From: Candidatus Avilachnospira avicola
GTDB lineage: Bacteria; Bacillota; Clostridia; Lachnospirales; Lachnospiraceae
Direction: 5' to 3'
DNA length: 33,520 nt
Assembly (NCBI GenBank): GCA_018714245.1
Contig: DVNQ01000079.1
Coordinates: 1 to 33,520 of the forward strand
Of the stretch, positions 25,532 to 33,520 are shown piece after piece; position 1 is the stretch's first letter; every line of letters begins with the position of its first letter. The position numbers and the translations under genes were made by a program. The notes beneath the pieces are model-generated. The model had not been told where the DNA came from, made no database searches, and saw only the letters and a program-made list of their open reading frames with translations.

Positions 25532-25888
25532 ATGAAAGGAAGGATCAGCAACAGGCTGGGCGATGTAAATATATCGGAAGAGGTCATAGCTACATATGCC
25601 GGATCTGTGGCAGTAGAGTGCTTCGGTGTGGTAGGTATGGCTGTCATCAATATGAAGGACGGCATAGTCAGACTCCTTGGAAAGGAGAGGCTTGACAGGG
25701 GGATCAGCGTTACCATAAAGGACAACGAGGTATCCCTCAAGATGCATATCATCGTCGCTTACGGAGTGAGCATTTCTGCAGTGGCAGATAATTTGATAGA
25801 AAACGTCAGATATAAGGTAGAGGAATTTACCGGCATGAAGGTCGGCAGCGTCGAGATCTTTGTGGAAGGCGTAAAGCCCATAGACTGA
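25532..25888 (+). CDS. Asp23/Gls24 family (YloU-like) protein
   Basis: GDVNISEEVIATYAGSVAVECFGVVGM ... VSLKMHIIVAYGVSISAVADNLIENVRYKVEEFTGMKVGSVEIFVEGV; SD GGAGGTGG. Confidence 0.92.
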   Translation: MKGRISNRLGDVNISEEVIATYAGSVAVECFGVVGMAVINMKDGIVRLLGKERLDRGISVTIKDNEVSLKMHIIVAYGVSISAVADNLIENVRYKVEEFTGMKVGSVEIFVEGVKPID

Positions 25889-25911
25889 TTGAGTTAGGGA
25901 GGATTTAGGGA

Positions 25912-27603
25912 ATGGAAAGCATAAGTGCCGATATCCTGAAAAAGTGCTTCATTGCCGGTGCCAAGAACCTGGAGGCCAATAAGGAATATATAAATGAACT
26001 CAATGTCTTTCCCGTGCCTGACGGAGATACGGGCACTAATATGACCATGACGGTCATGTCTGCGGCAAAGGCTGTGAGCGAGGTCGAGGAGCCATCCATG
26101 AAGGCCGTATGCAAGGCCATCTCAGGGGGCTCATTAAGGGGAGCCAGGGGCAACTCTGGAGTCATACTTTCACAGCTCTTAAGAGGCTTCTGCAAGGTTG
26201 CCGAAGAGAAGGAAGAACTGGATGCAGAGCTGCTTTCGGAGGCATTCCAGAAGGCCAGCGAGACTGCATATAAGGCCGTGATGAAGCCCAAGGAGGGCAC
26301 GATACTTACGGTAGCAAGAGGCATGTCCGAAAAGGCTGCTGAGATCTCCGGATCAGTGAAGGATCTTGAGGAGTTCCTGAAGCTTATTATAGAACATGGA
26401 GATGAGGTGCTCCGTTCGACCCCTGAGCTTCTGCCTGTACTTAAGGAAGCAGGAGTCGTTGATTCCGGAGGCCAGGGACTTATGACGATGCTTAAGGGCG
26501 TATTGGCTGCTCTCCAGGGAAAGGAAGTGGATCTTCGCCTTGATACTTCGGCCCCCTCTGCAAATTATACTCTGGAGACTGAGAGAAGGCATATATCCAC
26601 TGATGACATCAAATTCGGATACTGCACTGAATTTCTGGTTCAGGGAGACCATGAATTTTCCGCTTCTGAGGTAAGCGGGCTTTCAGCCTTCCTTGAATCC
26701 ATTGGAGATTCCATAGTCTGTGTCGCTGATGACGATATCATAAAGGTCCATGTTCATACAAACCATCCGGGACTTGCCTTTGAAGAGGGATTGAAGATAG
26801 GTTCACTTTCCAGGATGAAGGTGGACAATATGCGTGAGGAGCATGAAGAAAAGCTTATCAAGGATGCCTCCAAGATCGCTGCCATGCAGAAGCTTCATCA
26901 GGCTGAAGAAAAGCTGGATCAGAAACCCAGAAAGCAGGAGCATAAGGAGGCAGGCTTCATCGCTGTCTGTGCAGGCGAGGGGCTTTCAGAGATCTTCTCA
27001 GGCCTTGGGGCTAACTTTGTGATCGAGGGAGGTCAGACCATGAATCCCTCCACTGAGGATATCCTGAATGCCATAGACATCGTAAATGCAGACAATATCT
27101 TCATACTGCCCAACAATAAAAACATCATCCTTGCAGCGGAGCAGGCAGCAAAGATAAATAAGGATGTAAACATTTTCGTAATACCCACAAAGACCATACC
27201 TCAGGGAATTACGGCCCTGATCAATTACTGCGACGGAGTAGATGCCGAAGAAAATGCCAGGGCCATGACCGAGAGCCTTGGTACGGTCAGATCGGGCCAG
27301 GTGACTTATGCGGTAAGGCATACACAGGTGGATGGCAAGGAGATAAATGAGGGCGACATCATGGGCATCGGAGACCGGGGCATACTTGCGGTAGGCCAGA
27401 TACTCAATGCCACTGCGCTGGATCTCATAAAGGCCATGGCCGATGAGGAGAGTGAGCTTGTTACCGTGTATCGGGGCGAAGATGTCAAGGAGGAGGATGC
27501 GGAACTTCTCTGCGAAGACATAAGAAAGGAATTCCCTGATATGGAGGTTGAGCTTCAGTATGGAGGACAGCCCGTATACTATTATATTCTGAGTGTCGAG
27601 TGA
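25912..27603 (+). CDS. fakA: DAK2 domain fatty acid kinase catalytic subunit-like protein (FakA/YloV)
   Basis: LNVFPVPDGDTGTNMTMTVMSA; GARGNSGVILSQLLRGF; VDSGGQGLMTML; YCTEFLV; FILPNNKNIILAAEQAA. Confidence 0.93.
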   Translation: MESISADILKKCFIAGAKNLEANKEYINELNVFPVPDGDTGTNMTMTVMSAAKAVSEVEEPSMKAVCKAISGGSLRGARGNSGVILSQLLRGFCKVAEEKEELDAELLSEAFQKASETAYKAVMKPKEGTILTVARGMSEKAAEISGSVKDLEEFLKLIIEHGDEVLRSTPELLPVLKEAGVVDSGGQGLMTMLKGVLAALQGKEVDLRLDTSAPSANYTLETERRHISTDDIKFGYCTEFLVQGDHEFSASEVSGLSAFLESIGDSIVCVADDDIIKVHVHTNHPGLAFEEGLKIGSLSRMKVDNMREEHEEKLIKDASKIAAMQKLHQAEEKLDQKPRKQEHKEAGFIAVCAGEGLSEIFSGLGANFVIEGGQTMNPSTEDILNAIDIVNADNIFILPNNKNIILAAEQAAKINKDVNIFVIPTKTIPQGITALINYCDGVDAEENARAMTESLGTVRSGQVTYAVRHTQVDGKEINEGDIMGIGDRGILAVGQILNATALDLIKAMADEESELVTVYRGEDVKEEDAELLCEDIRKEFPDMEVELQYGGQPVYYYILSVE

Positions 27604-27604
27604 T

Positions 27605-29686
27605 ATGACTGAACTTACCGGGTTAAAGGGAATAGGTGAAAAAACTGCCGGGGCGCTTATGCGCCTCGGCATTTCGTGTGCAGAGGATCTGATATACTAT
27701 TTCCCCCGGGACTATATCGCTTTCGGGCATCCTAAGGAGATCGGGGGTCTTACTCCCGGTACCACGGAGGCAGTGGAGTGTCTTCTTACTTCGGATGCTT
27801 CCATCAACAGATATAACGGCATGACCATTGTAAACCTGCATGTATCGGATCTTACCGGACGGCTTCAGATATCCTGGTATAACATGCCGTATATAAAGCA
27901 GACGCTTAGGGCAGGCAGCTGTTTCGTATTCCGGGGACGGATATATGAAAAGGGCGGCAGGCTGATCATGGGTCAGCCGAAGATATACCGTCCGGAAGAT
28001 TACAAGAAGGGATATGAAGGGCGGCTCATGCCTGTCTACAGGCTTTCAAAGGGGATAAGCAATAATCTGCTTATGAAAGCGGTGGCTTCAGTCCTCAGGG
28101 AAAACAAGCCATCCCTGCTTCCGGAGGAATTCCTCCCTGCCGGGATACTTGGGAGGATAGGCCTTAAGGGGGAGGCTGAGGCCTTACGGGACATACATTT
28201 TCCCAGGGACCTAAAAAGCCTGACCGAAGCCAGGAAAAGGCTCAGCTTCGATGAACTCTTCATGTTTTTCATACTTCAGAAGAAGAGAAAACAGCTTTTT
28301 CTGAAGAAAGCATCCGAATACAGATGCAGGCCGGATCTCCGCTTCATTCAGCTGGCTGCGGATCTCCCCTTTGAACTGACTAGGGATCAGTCTGAAGCAC
28401 TGAAGACCATAACCAGGGATATGAGTTCCGGGAATATTATGAACAGGCTTCTTGAAGGGGATGTGGGCTCAGGCAAGACCATAGTTGCATTTTTGGCCAT
28501 GGCCTATGCAGGCTTCTGCGGCTACCAGTCAGCCATGCTGGCTCCCACGGAGGTGCTTGCAAGACAGCATTATGACAAGCTTACAGGTCTTATCGGATCC
28601 CGGGACCTGCCGCTCAAGGCTGTGCTTCTCTGTGGATCCATGCAGAAGGCACAGAAGGAGGAGACTCTGAGACTTATCAGGGAGCATGAAGCCGACATTA
28701 TCATTGGCACACATGCTCTGTTTCAGGAAAGGGTAGATTATGACAGGCTCGGCCTTGTAGTCACGGATGAGCAGCACAGGTTCGGAGTTTCCCAGCGGGA
28801 GGCCATGAAACAGAAGGGCGGGCTTCCCCACATGCTTTTTATGAGCGCAACGCCGATCCCCAGGACCCTTTCGATGATACTTTACGGGGACATGGATGTG
28901 TCGGTGATCTCCATGAGGCCTGAGGGCAGGATACCGATAAAAAATGCGGTGGTAAATCCTTCCTATCGGGAAAATGCATATAAATTCATCTATGATGAGG
29001 TCAGGAAGGGGCACAGGGCTTATGTGGTCTGTCCCTCCATTGCAGAGGAGGATGAGGAAGGATCAGGCCCATCCGGAAGCTTTTCTGCTGGCCTTGAGAC
29101 GGTGGAAGAAACGTATAAAAAGCTTAGAAAGCTCTTCCCCGGGGATATAGGCATAGGCATGCTTCACGGAAGGATGAAGCCTGAAGATAAGGAGGCTGCG
29201 ATGCAGGCCTTCAAGGACGGACAGACTGATATACTTGTATGTACTACCGTCGTAGAGGTGGGAGTCGATGTTCCGGAGGCAACGGTCATGATGATCGAAA
29301 ATGCTGAACGCTTCGGGCTTTCACAGCTCCATCAGCTGAGAGGAAGAGTGGGACGCGGACATAGCCAGTCATACTGCATCATGGTAAATACCTCTGATGG
29401 CGAGGAGGCCCGTGAACGGCTTTCGATCCTCAGGGATTCAAATGACGGATTTTTCATAGCCTCGGAGGACCTTCGCCTTAGGGGACCAGGAGATTTGTTT
29501 GGAGTCAGGCAGAGCGGTGAGATGGGATTTCTGCTGGCAGACATATACAGGGACAGGGACCTTCTTAAGCCTGCGGCCGATGAGGCAGAGGCACTGCTTG
29601 AGGAGGACCCTGAGCTTATGGTCAGGGATCATGAGGGTATCAGAAAGAAGCTTTCATATTATATGGATAACAGTTACTATGTATAG
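27605..29686 (+). CDS. recG: ATP-dependent DNA helicase RecG
   Basis: LLEGDVGSGKTIVAFLAMAYA, APTEVLARQHY, DEQHRFGVSQREAM, MSATPIPRTLSMILYGDMDVS, QLRGRVGRGHSQSYC, DLRLRGPGDLFGVRQSG. Confidence 0.97.
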   Translation: MTELTGLKGIGEKTAGALMRLGISCAEDLIYYFPRDYIAFGHPKEIGGLTPGTTEAVECLLTSDASINRYNGMTIVNLHVSDLTGRLQISWYNMPYIKQTLRAGSCFVFRGRIYEKGGRLIMGQPKIYRPEDYKKGYEGRLMPVYRLSKGISNNLLMKAVASVLRENKPSLLPEEFLPAGILGRIGLKGEAEALRDIHFPRDLKSLTEARKRLSFDELFMFFILQKKRKQLFLKKASEYRCRPDLRFIQLAADLPFELTRDQSEALKTITRDMSSGNIMNRLLEGDVGSGKTIVAFLAMAYAGFCGYQSAMLAPTEVLARQHYDKLTGLIGSRDLPLKAVLLCGSMQKAQKEETLRLIREHEADIIIGTHALFQERVDYDRLGLVVTDEQHRFGVSQREAMKQKGGLPHMLFMSATPIPRTLSMILYGDMDVSVISMRPEGRIPIKNAVVNPSYRENAYKFIYDEVRKGHRAYVVCPSIAEEDEEGSGPSGSFSAGLETVEETYKKLRKLFPGDIGIGMLHGRMKPEDKEAAMQAFKDGQTDILVCTTVVEVGVDVPEATVMMIENAERFGLSQLHQLRGRVGRGHSQSYCIMVNTSDGEEARERLSILRDSNDGFFIASEDLRLRGPGDLFGVRQSGEMGFLLADIYRDRDLLKPAADEAEALLEEDPELMVRDHEGIRKKLSYYMDNSYYV

Positions 29687-29701
29687 ATAAAGGAGGTATC
29701 T

Positions 29702-30298
29702 ATGCGTGTCATAGCAGGTACGGCAAGGAGCATCCCTCTTGTGGCTCCTGAGGGTAAGGATACAAGGCCTACTACGGACAGGATAAAGGAGACGCTTTTC
29801 AATATCCTGCAGAATGAAGTGAACGGAGCTGTTTTCTTTGATGTTTTTGCAGGATCAGGCGGCATCGGTATCGAAGCCCTGAGCCGCGGGGCAGCCCATG
29901 CATATTTCATAGATAATTCCAAGACCGCCATAGATTCGATCATGGCTAATCTGAGAAAATGCCGGTTCACCGAATCTTCGGATGTAATGAAGGGAGATGC
30001 GGGGATCTATATGGAACGCGCCCTCTCAAAGTCCGGGGCAGAGACGAGAAAAATCATATTCATGGATCCTCCTTACGGCAGAAGCTTTGAATTTCCGGTG
30101 CTTAACGTTATAAGGAAAAGTCCAATGGTAAGCTCTGAGGATATCCTGATACTGGAGACCTCCCTGGATTCCGACACTGAGGCCATCCTTGACTGCGGAT
30201 TTCAGATACTGAGGGAAAAAAGATATAAGAACCAGCGGCATCTGTTTCTTTCTAAGGAAGAACCGGATCATCACAAAGATACGGGAAAGGAGATATGA
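29702..30298 (+). CDS. rsmD: 16S rRNA (guanine(966)-N(2))-methyltransferase RsmD
   Basis: [73 protein letters not shown]. Confidence 0.95.
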   Translation: MRVIAGTARSIPLVAPEGKDTRPTTDRIKETLFNILQNEVNGAVFFDVFAGSGGIGIEALSRGAAHAYFIDNSKTAIDSIMANLRKCRFTESSDVMKGDAGIYMERALSKSGAETRKIIFMDPPYGRSFEFPVLNVIRKSPMVSSEDILILETSLDSDTEAILDCGFQILREKRYKNQRHLFLSKEEPDHHKDTGKEI

Positions 30299-30792
30299 TG
30301 GAAAGGATAGCGATATATCCGGGAAGCTTTGATCCGCCGACTTATGGACATCTGGATATTATTGAACGGGCTTCCAGGCTCTGCGATGAACTCATCATCG
30401 GCGTTCTGAAAAATAGTGCAAAAACTCCGTTGTTTTCAGTGGACGAACGTGTTAATATGTTAAAAGTAACTACCAGTGACATAAAAAATGTCAGGGTGAT
30501 GAGCTTTCAGGGGCTGACTGTGGATTTTGCCAGACAGAACAAGGCTTCGATCATTGTCAGAGGACTGAGGGCCCTTACTGATTTTGACTATGAGCTTCAG
30601 CTCAGCCAGATCAATAAGACCCTCTGCGAGGATATAGAGACCATTTTTTTGAGCACTAACCTCAAATACAGCTTCTTAAGCTCAAGCACCGTTAAAGAGG
30701 TGGCTTCCTACAGGGCCGATATTTCTGGCCTGGTGCCACCTTATATACAGGATCTGGTTGAAAAGAAATTGAAGGAGATACAGCAACAATGA
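30298..30792 (+). CDS. coaD: Pantetheine-phosphate adenylyltransferase (start 30295 or 30298)
   Basis: [70 protein letters not shown]. Confidence 0.96.
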   Translation: MERIAIYPGSFDPPTYGHLDIIERASRLCDELIIGVLKNSAKTPLFSVDERVNMLKVTTSDIKNVRVMSFQGLTVDFARQNKASIIVRGLRALTDFDYELQLSQINKTLCEDIETIFLSTNLKYSFLSSSTVKEVASYRADISGLVPPYIQDLVEKKLKEIQQQ

Positions 30793-31382
30793 GCAGGATT
30801 GAGCAGTTGATAAATGAGATAGAGGAGTTTATCGAGAGCTGTAAGTATCAGCCTCTTTCCAATTCAAAGATCATAGTTAACAAGGAAGAGATGGAGGAAC
30901 TGCTCGTAGAGCTTCGACTCCGTGTTCCTGATGAGATAAAGAAGTATCAGAAGATCATAAGCCAGCAGGAGGCCATACTTGCAGACGCAAGGACCCAGGC
31001 CCAGAACATGATAGCAGACGCAAACACTCAGGCTGAGCAGCTTGTAAGCGATCATGAGATCATGCAGAGGGCTTATCAGAAGGCCAATGAGGTGGTTGAG
31101 GATGCCAGACGTCAGGCCCAGACCATCGTTGAGGATGCGGTCAATGATGCCAACAATATCCGTCAGGGAGCAGTTACCTATACGGATAACATGCTGTCTT
31201 CCCTTCAGACCATCATTTCAAATACCGTAAACGAGAGCAGACAGACATACGAGACTTTCTATCAGCAGCTTCAGGATACTTATGAAGTATGCACTCAGAA
31301 TCGTAACGATCTTGCAGGAGGAGTCGGTGAGCAGGAAACCTATTATGAGCAGAGCTACAGCGACGCCCAGGGCGATAAGTAA
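30789..31382 (+). CDS. Coiled-coil protein of unknown function downstream of coaD
   Basis: Long Gln/Ala/Glu-rich helical segment ([55 protein letters not shown]); overlaps the coaD stop by 4 nt; SD GGAG. Confidence 0.8.
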   Translation: MSRIEQLINEIEEFIESCKYQPLSNSKIIVNKEEMEELLVELRLRVPDEIKKYQKIISQQEAILADARTQAQNMIADANTQAEQLVSDHEIMQRAYQKANEVVEDARRQAQTIVEDAVNDANNIRQGAVTYTDNMLSSLQTIISNTVNESRQTYETFYQQLQDTYEVCTQNRNDLAGGVGEQETYYEQSYSDAQGDK

Positions 31383-31453
31383 CAGGACTCTCTGATTTAC
31401 CGTGTCGGGACTGCAGCTTATGCAGATGGAACCTGACTTCCTTATATCCATAT

Positions 31454-32239
31454 ATGAAAAAACGGGTCATAATCATTACAGGAGCTTCATCCGGCATGGG
31501 GAGGGAGATGGCCATGGCCATCTCCAGGAGATATAAGGTCAAAGCTGAATTCTGGCTGATCGCCAGAAGGAAGCAGAGGCTTTCCGGGCTTGCGGAAAGG
31601 CTCCAAAGATCCGGAAGGGATTCTAGGATCATATGCGGGGATCTTACTGAGGATAAGGTATATGAGGATCTTTCTTCATTACTTAAAAAGGAGACCCCAG
31701 AAGTCCTTATGCTTGTAAATGCATCCGGATTTGGAAAGATCGGAGATTTTTCCCATATGGATGAAAGGGATCTTTCCGGTATGGTGGACCTTAACTGCCG
31801 GGCTCTTACACGTATGTGCAGGATATGCATTCCCTATATCCCCTGCGGATACGGACATATCATAAACTTTGCTTCTGCAGCTGCATTTTGTCCTCAGCCC
31901 TGGTTCTCAGTCTATGCCGCCTCCAAATCCTATGTACTCAGTTTTTCTGAGGCTCTTTCCGAGGAGCTGTCTTCATCAGGGATCACAGTCACTGCCGTGT
32001 GCCCCGGGCCGGTAAAGACTGAATTTTTCAGCATAGCAGAGGAGAAGGCTTCTGTCCCTCTGTATAAAAGGCTCTTCATGGCAGATCCCAGGAGGGTCGT
32101 AAGCCTTGTCTTAAAGGACTCCCTTTCTGGAAGACGTATTTCGATATATGGATTCAGCATGAAGGCTCTTTACATATTGTCCCGGGTCCTTCCCACAGGC
32201 CTGATCCTTGGTGCCATCAGGATCATAAACGGACGATGA
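31454..32239 (+). CDS. Short-chain dehydrogenase/reductase (SDR) family protein
   Basis: IITGASSGMGREMA, LVNASGFG, INFASAAAFCPQPWFSVYAASKSYVLSFSEAL, VCPGPVKTEF. Confidence 0.92.
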   Translation: MKKRVIIITGASSGMGREMAMAISRRYKVKAEFWLIARRKQRLSGLAERLQRSGRDSRIICGDLTEDKVYEDLSSLLKKETPEVLMLVNASGFGKIGDFSHMDERDLSGMVDLNCRALTRMCRICIPYIPCGYGHIINFASAAAFCPQPWFSVYAASKSYVLSFSEALSEELSSSGITVTAVCPGPVKTEFFSIAEEKASVPLYKRLFMADPRRVVSLVLKDSLSGRRISIYGFSMKALYILSRVLPTGLILGAIRIINGR

Positions 32240-32263
32240 CATTTTTCTGATATTTCTTCCAGC

Positions 32264-33259
32264 ATGGATAAAATAATTATTTCCGAAAAGGACGCCGGAC
32301 AGCGTCTTGACAAATATCTTCAGAAACGATTCCCGGGTGCCGGGAAAAATCTGATCTACAAATTCCTTCGCAAAAAGAACATAAGGCTTAATGGCGCAAG
32401 GTCCGAAGGCAGGGATATACTTTCTGCCGGTGACGAGATCGAGCTGCGTCTTTCTTTTGATACCATATCAAAGCTTTCCTACAGCGCGACCGGCGGGCAT
32501 GCTCCGGGTATGGCAAAAACATCCGGCAAAGCAGATACATTCCATGACCTTGACAGGTACTGCAGCATAGTATACGAGGATGAGGATATCATCATGGCTG
32601 ATAAAAGGGCCGGTGTACTAAGCCAGAAATCCAAGCCCGGTGACATCAGCCTTAACGAAGTCCTTTTATGGCACTGCGGAGGGACCCGGGAAAGCGGGTT
32701 TACGCCTTCAATATGCAACAGGCTTGATTTCAATACCACAGGACTTATCTCATTTGCAAAGAACTATGCTGCGGGCAGAGCCCTTTCCGATATATTCAGG
32801 GACAGAAGGGCAGAGAAGTATTACCTGGCCGTTGTGATCGGAAGCATGGAGGGAGAGATGGAGGTGGATGCATATCTTTCAAAGGACAGCAGCGGCAACA
32901 GGGTGAGCCTGTCCCTTGATCCCAAGGAGGGAGCTTCTCACATCATGACCTCCTATGAAGTCCTTGGCCGGACCTCGGCCTGCGGTATGGAGCTAAGTCT
33001 CCTTCGGGTCAGGCTTATAACCGGAAAGACCCACCAGATCAGGGTGCACCTTGCTTTTCTCGGGTATCCCATAGCAGGAGATCCAAAATACGGAGACAGG
33101 AAAGCCAATACTGTCTTAAGGGAGAGGATGGGCATAGGCACGCAGCTTCTTCATTCACATGAGCTTATCATGCCGGATACCGGCCTTGGCTGCCTTTCCC
33201 GTCTTGCCGGAAAGACCTTCCGTGCAGAACCACCGAAAGCCATATCAGAGCTTTTCTGA
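32264..33259 (+). CDS. RluA-family pseudouridine synthase with N-terminal S4 domain
   Basis: GQRLDKYLQKRFPGAGKNLIYKFLRKKNIRLNG (S4); CNRLDFNTTGLISFAKN (catalytic Asp motif); LITGKTHQIRVHLAFLGYPIAGDPKYG. Confidence 0.94.
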   Translation: MDKIIISEKDAGQRLDKYLQKRFPGAGKNLIYKFLRKKNIRLNGARSEGRDILSAGDEIELRLSFDTISKLSYSATGGHAPGMAKTSGKADTFHDLDRYCSIVYEDEDIIMADKRAGVLSQKSKPGDISLNEVLLWHCGGTRESGFTPSICNRLDFNTTGLISFAKNYAAGRALSDIFRDRRAEKYYLAVVIGSMEGEMEVDAYLSKDSSGNRVSLSLDPKEGASHIMTSYEVLGRTSACGMELSLLRVRLITGKTHQIRVHLAFLGYPIAGDPKYGDRKANTVLRERMGIGTQLLHSHELIMPDTGLGCLSRLAGKTFRAEPPKAISELF

Positions 33260-33359
33260 ATTCTTTTATTTTCTGTATTTCTATATTTTCTGTTTACGCA
33301 TCTTTTAATTCTGAGGATCATATCCTGATCCGCTTCTTTATCTTCACACAAGCAGTTTG

Positions 33360-33380
33360 CCTCCGGCCTCCTGCCGGAGG
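33360..33380 (+). promoter_or_regulatory. Hairpin CCTCCGGC-CTCCT-GCCGGAGG overlapping the candidate SD of the comM-like gene
   Basis: Perfect 8-bp inverted repeat; the 3' arm contains GGAGG upstream of the ATG at 33393. Confidence 0.45.
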
Positions 33381-33392
33381 AGAAAGGACAAT

Positions 33393-33520
33393 ATGTTTTC
33401 AAGGATCTACAGCGCGGGTCTTCTCGGCATCCGGGGCTATATAGCCGATGTTGAAGCAGATTCACAAAACGGTATCCCATCCTTTTATCTTTCAGGCGGC
33501 CTGTCCAGGGAGACCTCTGA
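33393..33520 (+). CDS. ComM/YifB-like Mg-chelatase-family AAA+ protein, 5' end only (truncated by the window)
   Basis: MFSRIYSAGLLGIRGYIADVEADSQNGIPSFYLSGGLSRETSE matches the YifB N-terminal pattern. Confidence 0.82.
   Translation, partial: MFSRIYSAGLLGIRGYIADVEADSQNGIPSFYLSGGLSRETS

Noticed and set aside
26998-27672. 224-aa minus-strand ORF opposite fakA/recG
   Set aside because: Antisense shadow ORF over conserved coding sequence; no recognisable protein family.
31213-31830. 205-aa minus-strand ORF over the coiled-coil/SDR junction
   Set aside because: Low-complexity Ser/Leu-rich translation overlapping two supported + strand genes.
1-33520. CRISPR arrays, transposons, prophage, toxin-antitoxin or defence islands
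   Set aside because: No regularly spaced repeats, transposase/integrase motifs or known defence domains seen on either strand by eye; gene content is largely housekeeping.

Overview
This window is a densely coding, mostly + strand chromosomal segment that looks like an anaerobic Firmicute (Lachnospiraceae/Clostridia-like; inferred from gene content and synteny). Most of it is core genome: a partial tRNA plus tRNA-Leu(TAA); udk and a TcdA/ThiF-family E1-like gene on the minus strand; an rRNA 2'-O-methyltransferase; rpoD; queH; HPr; Mrp; miaB-mutS-mutL-miaA plus a PLP 'aluminium resistance/methionine gamma-lyase-like' gene; cyuA-like desulfidase; two aldo/keto reductases; an isochorismatase-like hydrolase; LemA plus a DUF3137-like protein; rpmB; Asp23/Gls24-fakA-recG-rsmD-coaD; a coiled-coil protein; an SDR; an RluA-type pseudouridine synthase; and the 5' end of a comM/yifB-like gene. 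I saw no rRNA, CRISPR array, transposase, integrase, phage or obvious defence island. The most system-like accessory locus is 6039-11113. It encodes a secreted orphan protein, a MacB/LolD-type ATPase, a large CARDB-like double-anchored extracellular protein and a MacB/FtsX-type permease. The most interesting non-coding pattern is a set of start codons without a Shine-Dalgarno sequence that are preceded at close range by TATATT (tcdA, queH, the secreted orphan and the ABC ATPase). These may be leaderless transcripts or AU-rich initiation sites. All functional calls come from motif recognition by eye; no database search was run.
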